From Flavobacterium tagetis (GTDB lineage: Bacteria > Bacteroidota > Bacteroidia > Flavobacteriales > Flavobacteriaceae), in assembly GCF_016735615.1 (NCBI RefSeq), contig NZ_JAERSF010000004.1:62001-126000 (forward strand): a stretch of DNA of 64,000 nucleotides, in the 5' to 3' direction. This document shows, in pieces, positions 8,985 through 18,615 of this stretch (its first letter is position 1; every line of letters begins with the position of its first letter). The translations under genes were made by a program, and so were the position numbers. Under the pieces are notes generated by a model. The model worked only from the letters and a program-made list of their open reading frames with translations. It ran no database searches and was not told the origin of the DNA.

Positions 8985-11900
8985 TTAAAATTGGATTTTA
9001 ATGTTGAAGCTAATGTCTCTTGTAGATGGTAAAGATCCTGTTGAGTAGCCTTGCAAGTTACCTGCTCCTAATCCTGATTCTGGATCTGCATCTGGTAAGT
9101 TTTTGTGTATAATCCAAAGGTTTGTTCCAACAACGCTAAAGCTCATTCCGTTCATGAATGTATTTTTTAATACTTTTTCTGGTAAAGAATATGTGATTGC
9201 TGTTTGTCTTAGTTTGATATAGCTTGCGTCATATACAAATGCCTCATCTGGTAAGCCTCTTCTATAACCTTGAGCGCCAAATCGGCTTGCCTCAATTCTG
9301 GTAGTGTTTGGGGTGCCATCTGGATTTACTCCTGGATTTATAAATCCTCCGCTATCAGATCCAGAAGTTAATGGATTTCTGATAGGGTTTCCAAGTTCAT
9401 TTAAATATGCAGTGTCGTCTGGCAGACCTGTTGCTAAACCATAATAACGGTCTAGTGAAAATATCTGTCCGCCTTTTTGCATGTCGATTAAGAATTCAAG
9501 CGAAAAGTTTTTGTAAGTGAATTTGTTATTTAAACCTGCTGTGTAATCTGGATTTGCATTTCCAATCGCATTATCAGATGTTGAAGTTTTTATATATTGG
9601 CCATTACTTGGATCAACAACTCGTTGTCCGTTTAAGTAAGTATATTTTGTGCCATATATTACGCCATATGGCTGCCCGATAGCGGCATTTATTGTTACAC
9701 CTCCTTGAAAAGATCCTAGTTGCAGATTATCAATTCCGTCTAACAGGTCTAATACTTTGTTTCTGTTTCTGGCAAAGTTTAAGTTTATGTCCCATGAAAA
9801 AGTGTCTGTTTTTATAGGTGTACCACTTAAAGTTATTTCAATCCCTTTGTTTTCAATTTCTCCAGCATTAATCAATTCGTATAAGTATCCTGTAGAGGCA
9901 GTAAGTCTTAAAGGGATTATTTGATCGATTGAATTTGATTTGTAATAAGAGAAATCAAATCCTAATCTCTTTTTAAAGAAAGAAAGTTCTAGACCTGCTT
10001 CGTAACTTTTTGTACGCTCTGGTTTTAGGTTCGGATTGTTTTTCGTGTCTTTTACTGATGCTGATGCTGCTCCAAATGCTGTGTTAACTGCATAGGTGTC
10101 TAGGACTCTATCAAAACCAGGGCTGTTTCCAACTTCTGCATAATTAAGTCTTACTTTTCCAAAGGATAGCCAATCTGCTTTTACAAATTTAGAGAATACA
10201 AAACTAGTTGAAACGGAAGGATAGTAGTAAGTGCTATTTGCTTCTGGAAGAGTTGAAGAGTGATCCCTTCTAATTGTTCCTTCAAGAAATAAGTAATCTT
10301 CATAACCAAAAGATGCGCTGCCGTAAAGACCGTCTACGCCTATTGCTTCATCTCTTTCAACAGGTGCTAATAGTGGGCTTACTGTGTTTTGTAAAGAATA
10401 TAATTTTGGTATAGCAAGTCCGCCGTTTGTTGCTGCGAATATTGAATTGTAGTAGCTTCTTCTAATGTTTACTCCGACAACACCTTTCAGATTTAATTTT
10501 TCGGTAATGTCTGTGTTGTAATTTAGCATAAAGTCATAGTTGTATTCGCTGAATCCAATGTTTTTACGTGAGTAACCTGATGATGCTGGATTTCTATTAA
10601 GGGAGCCGTCGCCACCTCCAGTTCCAATACCAAAATCAACAGGTACACTTCCAATAGCTCTTCTTTCTTCTTGTAGCTCATCATATGTATCAACAGAAAT
10701 TCGGCCAAAAGCATCTAGCCAATTTGCAATCTTATAGTTTAAAGAAACGTTTCCAATGAATCTGCTTCTGCTATCTGATTCGTAATTTTCATAGCGTTGA
10801 AAGTATGGGTTGTCCCAAAATGCTGGAGTAGGATCCTGATAAGACTTTGGATTCCATGTTACATTGCGTCCTGTAAGTTCATAAGCTTGTCTTAGACTTT
10901 TTATGTCAACATTGGTTTGCCACCATTGTCTAAAATTACCAGCAATATTGTCATTGTATCCTGTGCTGTTTCTACCAATTGTACTTGTTTTTGTAAAGTT
11001 TCCATATCCAGCTACAGTCAATCTTTCGTTGATAAGAGTAGATGCGTTCAAAGTGAAAGTATTTCTCTTTAAGCTACTGTTTGGCAATAAGCCAGTTTGG
11101 TCAAGGTTATTAGCTCCTATTCTAAGATAACCATTTTCTAAACCTTTGTCGATTGAAATAGAATTGGTAAGGGCTACTGGTTTTTGGAAAAAAGTAATTG
11201 GGCCATTTTTTGCTGCCATCCAAGGTGTGGCTTTCATGTAATTTGGGGATTCAGGGTAAAATGCATCCCATTGGTAAACCATTAAATTTGGATTAAAAGC
11301 TTGTCCATAAGAAGCGTCTTCTGTTAATGGGGTTACATTGTCTAATACCCCGTCTCCATTTATATCGATACGATCTAAATACGAATCTTCGTCAGGACCA
11401 TAATAAGGACCATATCCAGCACCATATTGGTTTTGATATTTTATGAAAGTGCTTTTGTCTACAGAGCCAATTGTTACGCCTGAATTAACGGTGATGGAAT
11501 AGCCTTTGGCTTTTTTGTTTCCTTTTTTTGTTGTTATAACAACAACACCATTAGCGGCTCTTGATCCATAAAGCGCACTGGCAGCAGAGCCTTTAAGTAC
11601 ATTGATAGATTCAATGTCTTCAGGGTTGATGTCTGATGCTGCACTTCCGTAATCATAACCTGCTCCTGATTGTTCCTGATCTCTTGTGTTTGAGTTGTTA
11701 TTGCTTACAGGAACTCCATCAATTACAAATAATGCTTGGTTGTTTCCTGTTAGAGAAGAATTTCCTCTAATTACAATATTGGTGGAACCTCCAAAGTTTG
11801 TGGTTCTTTTTACCTGTACTCCAGATACTTTTCCTGATATTGCATTTACGAAGTTGTCGCTTTTAACTGCGGCTAGGTTCTCTCCTTTAACTTCTTGCGT

Positions 11901-12263
11901 TGCATAACCGAGAGATTTTTTCTCTCTTGATAATCCTAAAGCTGTAACAACAACTCCTTCTAGCTGTTGTGCGTCGCTTGATAGTTTAGCATTAATTTTT
12001 GTTGAGCTAGCTGGAAATTCTTGGGATTTCATTCCAATGTAGCTAAAAACTAAAACTTGACTTGGTGTTGCTTTGATAGAATATTTTCCATCAAAATCTG
12101 TTTGTGTTCCAGTTTTTGCTCCTTTTATTAATACACTCACGCCTGGTAATGGCATATTTGCATCATCGGTTACAATACCTGAAACAGTTCTTTCTTGCGC
12201 AAAGGTTAGCTGCGCGATTAGTGCTAGTGAAAACACTAAGAATCTGTTAAACTTTGGTTTCAT
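8985..12263 (-). CDS. SusC/RagA-family TonB-linked outer-membrane receptor (second copy)
   Basis: A 1092-residue TonB-dependent receptor. I place the start at the ATG at 12263 (MKPKFNRFLVFSLALIAQ), because it begins a proper signal peptide ending LTFAQ; the longer upstream reading has no such feature. A regulatory-like domain follows (RTVSGIVTDDANMPLPGVSVLIKG). Next are the plug with ISGKVSGVQV and IVIRGNSSLTG, the hallmark LKGSAASALYGSRAANGVVVITT, and a barrel ending FNIKIQF. There is an Asp-rich loop (DINGDGVLD) that could bind calcium. It is the partner of the SusD-like lipoprotein just downstream and a paralogue of the receptor at 3756-6950. Confidence 0.95.
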   Translation of the reverse strand: MKPKFNRFLVFSLALIAQLTFAQERTVSGIVTDDANMPLPGVSVLIKGAKTGTQTDFDGKYSIKATPSQVLVFSYIGMKSQEFPASSTKINAKLSSDAQQLEGVVVTALGLSREKKSLGYATQEVKGENLAAVKSDNFVNAISGKVSGVQVKRTTNFGGSTNIVIRGNSSLTGNNQALFVIDGVPVSNNNSNTRDQEQSGAGYDYGSAASDINPEDIESINVLKGSAASALYGSRAANGVVVITTKKGNKKAKGYSITVNSGVTIGSVDKSTFIKYQNQYGAGYGPYYGPDEDSYLDRIDINGDGVLDNVTPLTEDASYGQAFNPNLMVYQWDAFYPESPNYMKATPWMAAKNGPITFFQKPVALTNSISIDKGLENGYLRIGANNLDQTGLLPNSSLKRNTFTLNASTLINERLTVAGYGNFTKTSTIGRNSTGYNDNIAGNFRQWWQTNVDIKSLRQAYELTGRNVTWNPKSYQDPTPAFWDNPYFQRYENYESDSRSRFIGNVSLNYKIANWLDAFGRISVDTYDELQEERRAIGSVPVDFGIGTGGGDGSLNRNPASSGYSRKNIGFSEYNYDFMLNYNTDITEKLNLKGVVGVNIRRSYYNSIFAATNGGLAIPKLYSLQNTVSPLLAPVERDEAIGVDGLYGSASFGYEDYLFLEGTIRRDHSSTLPEANSTYYYPSVSTSFVFSKFVKADWLSFGKVRLNYAEVGNSPGFDRVLDTYAVNTAFGAASASVKDTKNNPNLKPERTKSYEAGLELSFFKKRLGFDFSYYKSNSIDQIIPLRLTASTGYLYELINAGEIENKGIEITLSGTPIKTDTFSWDINLNFARNRNKVLDLLDGIDNLQLGSFQGGVTINAAIGQPYGVIYGTKYTYLNGQRVVDPSNGQYIKTSTSDNAIGNANPDYTAGLNNKFTYKNFSLEFLIDMQKGGQIFSLDRYYGLATGLPDDTAYLNELGNPIRNPLTSGSDSGGFINPGVNPDGTPNTTRIEASRFGAQGYRRGLPDEAFVYDASYIKLRQTAITYSLPEKVLKNTFMNGMSFSVVGTNLWIIHKNLPDADPESGLGAGNLQGYSTGSLPSTRDISFNIKIQF

Positions 12264-12351
12264 ATTTGTCAAATATTTTGAATTAGTAGTGTAATATTCG
12301 TAATTTCTTACTAAAATTCCTAATATTTTGTTAACAGATTTTTGTAAAAGC

Positions 12352-14058
12352 TTAAAATTTAACATTATAACAGATCGTGAGTATACTGTTATAAAATTTT
12401 ATTTCGGTTTGATTTGTGCTACCATTAGCAATAATTATTTTTAATAAGCCGTTTTTTGTTAGTAGTCCTAAACCTACTCCAGCGCTAATTAGACTGTTGA
12501 ATTTTTCGCTATTTTTTATTGAAGTTCGATCTTGATAAATTCCATAATCGAGTATGGTGTGTGCGTATAAATTTGAGCTAAGTAAATATCTGTATTCGGT
12601 AATGAATAGATTTGCAATATTTCCTTGAAGACTATTTTCTGAGAAACCTCGAATTGAATTTAATCCTCCAAATCTAAAAAGTTCGTTTGTGATGTAATTG
12701 TCGCTTTTTAGATATAAGATTTGAGGGTTGATGTAGATAAAGTTTTTTTTATTTAATTCGAAATTGTAAGAGAGATTTAGATTAGTGTAAAATTGATTGG
12801 TTGTTTCTTTTATTTCAGTAGTGTTGTTTGTTGTTCTTTTTCCATAGCCAAATAATAGATTTGCATATGATTTTCTTGGAAACAGATTGTTAGAGCTGTT
12901 GTTTTTTTTGTGCTCTAGGGTAGAAGTAAAGTATGAGTTTTTGAAATCACTGATTGTTGCGTTGTTAGTATTTTGAATGTCGCTTGATTCTGTTGATTGA
13001 TACCCGATGTATACTTTAGAATTATAATTTAAATAATAGCCTAGATCTATTGCTGTTTTTGTGTTTTGAAATGTGCTATCCTGTTTAAAGATATTTAGTT
13101 GGGCTTTTATTCCTAGTGCTGTTTTGAAAATATATGGAATTTCAAGTTTTGTGTTAAAAGTTGTTTGTTTGTTGCCGTCGCTTTTCCAGTATAGAGAAAA
13201 TTGTTCGCCTGCATGAAGTGTATTTATTAAAGAGATATCTAAATATCCGTTGAGTTGTATTTTTTTACTATCATCATTTGAAAATCCAATATAGCCGTCA
13301 AAAGTGTTTGCTTTTCTTTTGTCTAAATAGGTGTAAACTTTTGTTGAGTCATTGGTAAATAAGATTTCTGGGTATTTAGCCTGAGAAACAAATTCAAAAC
13401 TATTTATGTCTTCAGAAAGTTTTTTAACAGTTTCTTGATTGAAGGTTTTATTGATGTATTTCCTGTTTAATTGTTTTAATGCTCCTTTAGGAAAATAATC
13501 TTTCAAAGAAGGATTTGTGTAATTTACAATAATAGCATTGAGGGTTCTTTTGATTTCAGAGTCAAAACTTAAGTCTGCGTAAATTATTGAATTCTTCTTT
13601 TTAATGTTTTCAAGTTTGATTTTTGAGAATGCAAAACCATCTTTTTCTTTATCTGATATTTTTTGGTTTAAGAAATTCTCCAGCTCGGTATAAGGTATGA
13701 TTATGCTGTCTTTTGTTTTTTTTTCTGAATCATAAAAAAAACTATTTGCTCCTATATATATGTGTATTTCTTTGATTTTTGATTTTATATCTATCAGAGC
13801 AGTGTAAGTGGTGTCGTTTGTTTTTTTATTTTCTAGTATTTCAGTGTCTATATAGCCTTGTCTTGTGAGTTTGTTTATTACAGATGAAATTTCATTATTC
13901 AGGGATTTTATGTTTTGATGTTTTTTTGTATAAAGAATGGAGTCAATAGTTTGATTTTGGTTTTTATTGATTCCGTTTATGTTAAGGTAGAAAGATTGTG
14001 CAAAACAATTTGATGATACGAGTAAAATGAATATGTAATATAATTGTTTCAAATGCAA
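12352..14058 (-). CDS. Omp85-superfamily outer-membrane protein (BamA/TamA/ShlB-like)
   Basis: A 568-residue protein. A signal peptide (LKQLYYIFILLVSSNCFAQ) is followed by a periplasmic part of about 230 residues with POTRA-like elements (LTRQGYIDTEI; the segment around LSEDINSFEFVSQAKYPEILF). The C-terminal beta-barrel contains RFGGLNSIRGFSENSLQG, the conserved Omp85 loop motif with the key Arg. The chain ends CYNVKF, giving the C-terminal aromatic signal. The family inserts or transports proteins in the outer membrane. It is shorter than BamA, so a TamA- or two-partner-secretion-like role is possible. The start is TTG (14058); no in-frame ATG lies between an upstream stop and the signal peptide. 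It precedes the SusC gene by 88 bases on the same strand. Confidence 0.75.
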   Translation of the reverse strand: MHLKQLYYIFILLVSSNCFAQSFYLNINGINKNQNQTIDSILYTKKHQNIKSLNNEISSVINKLTRQGYIDTEILENKKTNDTTYTALIDIKSKIKEIHIYIGANSFFYDSEKKTKDSIIIPYTELENFLNQKISDKEKDGFAFSKIKLENIKKKNSIIYADLSFDSEIKRTLNAIIVNYTNPSLKDYFPKGALKQLNRKYINKTFNQETVKKLSEDINSFEFVSQAKYPEILFTNDSTKVYTYLDKRKANTFDGYIGFSNDDSKKIQLNGYLDISLINTLHAGEQFSLYWKSDGNKQTTFNTKLEIPYIFKTALGIKAQLNIFKQDSTFQNTKTAIDLGYYLNYNSKVYIGYQSTESSDIQNTNNATISDFKNSYFTSTLEHKKNNSSNNLFPRKSYANLLFGYGKRTTNNTTEIKETTNQFYTNLNLSYNFELNKKNFIYINPQILYLKSDNYITNELFRFGGLNSIRGFSENSLQGNIANLFITEYRYLLSSNLYAHTILDYGIYQDRTSIKNSEKFNSLISAGVGLGLLTKNGLLKIIIANGSTNQTEIKFYNSILTICYNVKF

Positions 14059-14151
14059 TCGTTTTGTTAGTTAAATGTAAAGCAAATATCTAATGTTTCT
14101 TTGTGAAATCATAGATATAAATAATGTTGTTGAAAATTAATGATTTAACGT

Positions 14152-14181
14152 TTGTATAGTGAAAAATATTTTATACATTTG
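14152..14181 (+). promoter_or_regulatory. promoter of the rpsL-rpsG-fusA-rpsJ operon
   Basis: TTG (14152-14154), 19 bases, then TACATTTG (14174-14181) matches the Flavobacteriia sigma-A consensus TTG-N17-23-TAnnTTTG. The start site should fall near 14186, leaving a leader of about 50 bases. That leader opens with a small CCCG/CGGG hairpin (14186-14200). Confidence 0.85.
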
Positions 14182-14234
14182 CAACCCCGTAAAAAGCGGG
14201 AATTTAATAAACATAATAATTTTTAGTATTAATT

Positions 14235-14618
14235 ATGCCAACAATTCAACAATTAGTAAGAACAGGAAGAACTCAGATCACTAAGAAGAGTAAATCGGTT
14301 GCTTTAGATTCTTGTCCTCAAAGAAGAGGGGTTTGTACGCGTGTTTACACTACTACACCAAAAAAACCAAACTCTGCAATGCGTAAAGTTGCGCGTGTAC
14401 GTTTGACAAATGGTAATGAGGTGAATGCTTACATCCCAGGAGAAGGACATAATCTACAAGAGCACTCGATAGTATTAGTGCGAGGTGGAAGGGTAAAAGA
14501 TTTACCAGGTGTTAGATATCATATCGTTCGTGGAGCGCTTGATACGTCAGGTGTTGCAGGAAGAACGCAAAGAAGATCTAAGTACGGTGCTAAACGCCCA
14601 AAAGAAGCAAAAAAGTAA
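14235..14618 (+). CDS. rpsL: 30S ribosomal protein S12
   Basis: A 127-residue S12 of standard length. The diagnostic blocks are present: an N-terminal [11 protein letters not shown], the decoding-site loop [21 protein letters not shown], and the [12 protein letters not shown] loop with the Asp that is often beta-methylthiolated. The C-terminus is [14 protein letters not shown]12 monitors codon-anticodon pairing in the 30S A site, and changes in the two Lys loops give streptomycin phenotypes. Both loop lysines are wild type here. It is first in the str-type operon, 24 bases before rpsG, with its own consensus promoter at 14152-14181. Confidence 0.98.
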
Positions 14619-14642
14619 TTTAAAAACTTTTAAGAAAAAGAC

Positions 14643-15119
14643 ATGAGAAAAAGAGCGGCAAAGAAAAGACCACTTTTACCGGATCCAAGGTTTAACGACC
14701 AATTAGTAACACGTTTTGTGAACAACTTAATGTGGGATGGTAAGAAATCTACAGCTTTTAAAGTATTTTATGATGCTATTGACATCATCGAGACTAAAAA
14801 GCAAAATGATGAGAAAACTTCATTAGAGATCTGGAAAGATGCTTTAACAAACGTTATGCCTCACGTAGAAGTACGTAGCCGTAGAGTTGGTGGAGCTACA
14901 TTCCAAATCCCAATGCAAATTCGTCCAGACAGAAAAATTTCTATGGCAATGAAGTGGTTAATACTTTATTCAAGAAGAAGAAATGAAAAATCTATGGCGC
15001 AACGTTTAGCTTCTGAGTGTTTAGCTGCGGCTAAAGAAGAAGGTGCTGCGGTTAAGAAAAGAATGGATACTCACAAAATGGCAGAAGCTAACAAAGCATT
15101 CTCTCACTTTAGATTTTAA
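14643..15119 (+). CDS. rpsG: 30S ribosomal protein S7
   Basis: A 158-residue S7 that organises the 3' major domain (head) of 16S rRNA and lines the E site. The basic N-terminus [19 protein letters not shown], the central [21 protein letters not shown] signature and the C-terminal [13 protein letters not shown] fix the call. The gene sits between rpsL and fusA with short A-rich spacers (24 and 11 bases) and no Shine-Dalgarno sequence, as is usual for Bacteroidota. In E. coli S7 represses its own operon; no equivalent site can be recognised here by eye. Confidence 0.98.
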   Translation: MRKRAAKKRPLLPDPRFNDQLVTRFVNNLMWDGKKSTAFKVFYDAIDIIETKKQNDEKTSLEIWKDALTNVMPHVEVRSRRVGGATFQIPMQIRPDRKISMAMKWLILYSRRRNEKSMAQRLASECLAAAKEEGAAVKKRMDTHKMAEANKAFSHFRF

Positions 15120-15130
15120 TTCGTAAAGAA

Positions 15131-17287
15131 ATGGCTAGAGATTTAAAATATACAAGAAATATCGGAATCGCTGCTCACATTGATGCTGGTAAAACAACAA
15201 CAACTGAGCGTATTCTTTTTTATACTGGAAAGTCACACAAAATTGGTGAGGTGCACGATGGTGCTGCAACAATGGACTGGATGGCTCAAGAGCAAGAAAG
15301 AGGTATTACAATTACTTCTGCTGCTACAACTTGTACTTGGAACTTCCCAACTGTACAAGGTAAAGTTATTCCAGAATCATTGCCGTACCACTTTAATATT
15401 ATTGATACTCCTGGACACGTTGACTTTACTGTAGAGGTAAACCGTTCTTTGCGTGTACTTGATGGTTTGGTTTTCTTATTTAGTGCTGTTGATGGTGTTG
15501 AGCCTCAGTCAGAAACTAACTGGAGACTTGCTGATCAATATAGAGTTCCTCGTATGGGATTCGTAAACAAAATGGACCGTCAAGGTGCTAACTTCTTAGC
15601 TGTGTGTGGTCAGGTTAAAGATATGTTGAAATCGAATGCGGTTGCAATTACTTTGCCTATTGGTGATGAGGCAGATTTTAAAGGTATTGTTGACTTAGTT
15701 AAAAATCAAGCTATTGTATGGCATGATGAAACTCAAGGAGCTACTTTTGATATTGTTGATATCCCAGCTGATATGGTTGATGATGTAAAACACTATCGTT
15801 CTATCCTTATCGAAGAGATTGCTACTTATGATGAGAATCTTTTAGATAAATACATGGAAGATGAAAACTCTATTACAGAGGAAGAAATTAACAATGCATT
15901 AAGAGCGGCTACTATTGATATGGCAATCATTCCTATGCTTGCTGGTTCTTCTTTCAAAAACAAAGGAGTTCAATTCATGTTAGATGCTGTTTGTAAGTAT
16001 TTACCATCTCCATTAGATAAAGAAGGTATCGAAGGAATTCACCCTGATGATGCTGAATTGTTAGAAGAAGATCAAACTAAAATCTTACGTCGCCCAGATG
16101 TAAAAGAGCCGTTTGCTGCTTTAGCATTTAAAATTGCTACTGACCCATTCGTAGGTCGTTTAGCTTTCTTCCGTGCTTATTCGGGACGTTTAGATGCTGG
16201 TTCTTATGTTTTAAATACTCGTTCTGGTAACAAAGAGAGAATCTCTCGTATTTACCAAATGCACGCTAACAAACAAAATCCAATCGAATTTATTGAGGCT
16301 GGAGATATTGGAGCTGCTGTAGGATTTAAAGATATCAAAACTGGAGATACTTTGTGTGATGAGAAGAGTCCAATTATCTTGGAATCTATGAAATTCCCAG
16401 AGCCTGTAATTGGTATCGCTATTGAGCCTAAAACTAAAGCTGATGTTGATAAAATGGGTATGGCTTTGGCTAAATTAGCTGAAGAGGATCCAACGTTTAC
16501 TGTAAGAACTGATGAGGCTTCAGGTCAAACTATTATTTCTGGTATGGGTGAGCTTCACTTAGATATCTTAGTTGATCGTATGAAACGTGAGTTTAAAGTA
16601 GAGGTTAATCAAGGTGAGCCACAAGTAGAGTATAAAGAGGCGTTTACTAAATCTGCTCAACATAGAGAAACTTACAAAAAACAATCTGGAGGTCGTGGTA
16701 AATTCGGTGATATCGTATTTAGAATCGAGCCTGCTGATGAAGTTGATGGTAAAGTTCCTGTAGGATTGCAGTTTGTTAATGAGGTAAAAGGTGGTAACGT
16801 TCCTAAAGAATATATCCCTGCTGTTGAAAAAGGTTTCCGTGAGGCTATGAAAACAGGTCCATTAGCTGGATATGCTGTTGATAGTTTGAAAGTAACTTTA
16901 TTAGATGGATCTTTCCACCCTGTGGATTCTGATGCTCTTTCTTTTGAATTAGCTGCAAGAATGGGTTATAAAGAGTCAGGACGTGCTGCTGGAGCTGTTA
17001 TTCTTGAGCCAATCATGAAAATCGAAGTTATTACTCCTGAAGAAAACATGGGTGATATCGTAGGTGACTTGAACCGTCGTAGAGGTCAAGTTAATGACAT
17101 GGGTGATAGAAATGGTGCTAAAACTATTAAAGCTGATGTGCCTTTATCAGAAATGTTTGGTTATGTAACTACATTAAGAACATTATCTTCTGGTAGAGCA
17201 ACTTCAACAATGGAGTTTTCTCACTATGCAGAAACACCTTCTAATATTTCAGAAGAGGTAATCAAAAAAGCAAAAGGTAACGCTTAA
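15131..17287 (+). CDS. fusA: elongation factor G
   Basis: A 718-residue translational GTPase that drives tRNA-mRNA translocation. The G motifs are clear: AHIDAGKTT (15-23), RGITI (58-62), DTPGH (92-96) and NKMD (146-149). Domain II follows ([15 protein letters not shown]). Domain III contains the [26 protein letters not shown] region, domain [19 protein letters not shown], and domain [28 protein letters not shown]. The presence of intact domains IV and V with a canonical switch I distinguishes it from LepA and TypA. It lies 11 bases after rpsG and 10 before rpsJ. The tuf gene is not next to it. Confidence 0.98.
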   Translation: MARDLKYTRNIGIAAHIDAGKTTTTERILFYTGKSHKIGEVHDGAATMDWMAQEQERGITITSAATTCTWNFPTVQGKVIPESLPYHFNIIDTPGHVDFTVEVNRSLRVLDGLVFLFSAVDGVEPQSETNWRLADQYRVPRMGFVNKMDRQGANFLAVCGQVKDMLKSNAVAITLPIGDEADFKGIVDLVKNQAIVWHDETQGATFDIVDIPADMVDDVKHYRSILIEEIATYDENLLDKYMEDENSITEEEINNALRAATIDMAIIPMLAGSSFKNKGVQFMLDAVCKYLPSPLDKEGIEGIHPDDAELLEEDQTKILRRPDVKEPFAALAFKIATDPFVGRLAFFRAYSGRLDAGSYVLNTRSGNKERISRIYQMHANKQNPIEFIEAGDIGAAVGFKDIKTGDTLCDEKSPIILESMKFPEPVIGIAIEPKTKADVDKMGMALAKLAEEDPTFTVRTDEASGQTIISGMGELHLDILVDRMKREFKVEVNQGEPQVEYKEAFTKSAQHRETYKKQSGGRGKFGDIVFRIEPADEVDGKVPVGLQFVNEVKGGNVPKEYIPAVEKGFREAMKTGPLAGYAVDSLKVTLLDGSFHPVDSDALSFELAARMGYKESGRAAGAVILEPIMKIEVITPEENMGDIVGDLNRRRGQVNDMGDRNGAKTIKADVPLSEMFGYVTTLRTLSSGRATSTMEFSHYAETPSNISEEVIKKAKGNA

Positions 17288-17297
17288 TTTTAAGAAA

Positions 17298-17603
17298 ATG
17301 AGTCAAAAAATCAGAATAAAACTAAAATCTTACGATCACATGTTGGTAGATAAATCTGCTGAAAAGATCGTAAAAACAGTAAAAACTACTGGAGCGGTTG
17401 TAACAGGTCCAATTCCGTTGCCAACTCACAAAAAACTTTTCACTGTATTGCGTTCTCCGCACGTTAACAAAAAAGCGAGAGAGCAATTTGAAGTAATGTC
17501 ATACAAGAGATTGATTGATATTTATTCATCTTCATCTAAAACTATTGATGCTTTAATGAAACTTGAATTGCCAAGTGGAGTTGAAGTGGAGATTAAAGTA
17601 TAA
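17298..17603 (+). CDS. rpsJ: 30S ribosomal protein S10
   Basis: A 101-residue S10 of normal size. The N-terminus [24 protein letters not shown] and the loop [13 protein letters not shown] are diagnostic. The mid-part [18 protein letters not shown] is the conserved head-binding region. S10 also serves as NusE, the partner of NusG and NusB in antitermination. That is relevant here because a NusG paralogue lies at 45549-46013. In many bacteria rpsJ opens the S10 operon, but here it closes the fusA operon. A strong terminator (17624-17654) and 394 noncoding bases separate it from rplC. Confidence 0.98.
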
Positions 17604-17623
17604 TTTTTTTATATTTTTCATAT

Positions 17624-17654
17624 AAAAAGCGAGACATTTTTTGTCTCGCTTTTT
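17624..17654 (+). terminator. intrinsic terminator of the rpsL-rpsJ operon
   Basis: AAAAAGCGAGACA and TGTCTCGCTTTTT pair perfectly over 13 bp around a 5-base T loop, and the right arm runs into a longer T-tract. It starts 20 bases after the rpsJ stop. Confidence 0.93.
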
Positions 17655-17897
17655 TTGTTTGTAAAAGTTGGTTTTAATTTGTAAAATTTTAAAGATTTGT
17701 GATTCTTTAAGTTTTGTAAAAGCCTTTGTTTTAGAGGGATGTGAGTTTTTTTTGTTGCGATTTTATTAATTAATTGTTATGTGTAAAATGTTTGAGGATG
17801 GAGAAATTGGGCTTGGATTTTGGTGTTGATAAAGTTTAGTTTGAAGGCGTTTTGATGCTTGGATTTTGATAATGAGCGATTTAATTTTTGTAACTGT

Positions 17898-17928
17898 TTG
17901 GTTTATTCAATTTTAATATCTACTTTTG
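17898..17928 (+). promoter_or_regulatory. promoter of the rplC-initiated S10-spc operon
   Basis: TTG (17898-17900), 20 bases, then TACTTTTG (17921-17928) fits the Flavobacteriia consensus. The expected start lies at about 17932-17935, exactly at the 5' foot of the leader hairpin. The leader to the rplC ATG is about 65 bases. Confidence 0.87.
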
Positions 17929-17931
17929 CAC

Positions 17932-17971
17932 TCCCTGTTTGGAAATTTCTGTTATTTTCAAATTGAAGGGA
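17932..17971 (+). promoter_or_regulatory. 5'-terminal hairpin in the rplC leader, candidate ribosomal-protein leader
   Basis: The two strands TCCCT (17932-17936) and AGGGA (17967-17971) form an outer stem. GTTTGGAAA (17937-17945) and TTTTCAAAT (17955-17963) form a 9-bp inner stem with two G-U pairs and a 9-base loop; TGA bulges between. No T-tract follows, so it is not a terminator. A binding site for an autoregulating protein of the operon (L4, say) or an mRNA-stabilising 5' hairpin are both possible. Confidence 0.55.
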
Positions 17972-17997
17972 ATTTTAGTAATTAATAATTAATATTT

Positions 17998-18615
17998 ATG
18001 TCTGGGTTAATTGGTAAGAAAATCGGCATGACTAGTATTTTCGACGAAAACGGGAAAAACATTCCTTGTACAGTAATCGAAGCTGGTCCATGCGTTGTTA
18101 CCCAAGTCAGAACCAATGAGGTTGACGGGTATGAAGCGTTGCAACTTGGTTTCGATGACAAAAACGAGAAACATTCTACTAAAGCTGCTTTAGGGCACTT
18201 TAAAAAAGCTGGAACTGTTGCTAAGAAAAAAGTCGTTGAATTCCAAGATTTTGCAACTGAACAAAAATTAGGAGATCTTATTGATGTTACTATTTTTGAA
18301 GAAGGAGAATTTGTAGATGTACAAGGTGTATCTAAAGGTAAAGGTTTCCAAGGTGTTGTTAAGCGTCACGGTTTTGGTGGGGTTGGACAAGCTACTCATG
18401 GTCAGCACAACCGTTTAAGAGCGCCAGGTTCTGTAGGAGCTTCTTCTTATCCATCTAGAGTGTTCAAAGGAATGCGTATGGCTGGAAGAATGGGAGGAGA
18501 AAATGTAAAAGTTCAAAACCTTAGAGTTTTAAAAGTAGTTGCTGAAAAGAATCTACTTGTTGTTAAGGGATGTATTCCTGGTCACAAAAACTCTTATGTA
18601 ATCATTCAGAAGTAA
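17998..18615 (+). CDS. rplC: 50S ribosomal protein L3
   Basis: A 205-residue L3. The N-terminus [31 protein letters not shown] and the tip-loop block [27 protein letters not shown] (about 122-148, with the Gln that is methylated in some bacteria) identify it. [20 protein letters not shown] follows as usual. L3 nucleates 50S assembly and reaches the peptidyl-transferase centre. It is the first gene of the long S10-spc-alpha transcript. Its stop TAA overlaps the rplD ATG by one base (TAATG), which suggests translational coupling. Confidence 0.98.
   Translation: MSGLIGKKIGMTSIFDENGKNIPCTVIEAGPCVVTQVRTNEVDGYEALQLGFDDKNEKHSTKAALGHFKKAGTVAKKKVVEFQDFATEQKLGDLIDVTIFEEGEFVDVQGVSKGKGFQGVVKRHGFGGVGQATHGQHNRLRAPGSVGASSYPSRVFKGMRMAGRMGGENVKVQNLRVLKVVAEKNLLVVKGCIPGHKNSYVIIQK

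Larger units (their letters stand above)
17604..17997 (+). other. 394-base gap between rpsJ and rplC
   Basis: No gene is seen. The stretch holds a strong terminator just after rpsJ, about 240 bases of featureless AT-rich DNA, a consensus promoter (17898-17928) and a hairpin leader before rplC. It splits the translation cluster into two separately controlled units. Confidence 0.75.

Noticed and set aside
12264-12365. A 34-residue N-terminal extension of the second SusC
   Set aside because: It would place residues before a proper signal peptide and overlap the end of the Omp85 gene; the signal peptide starts at 12263.
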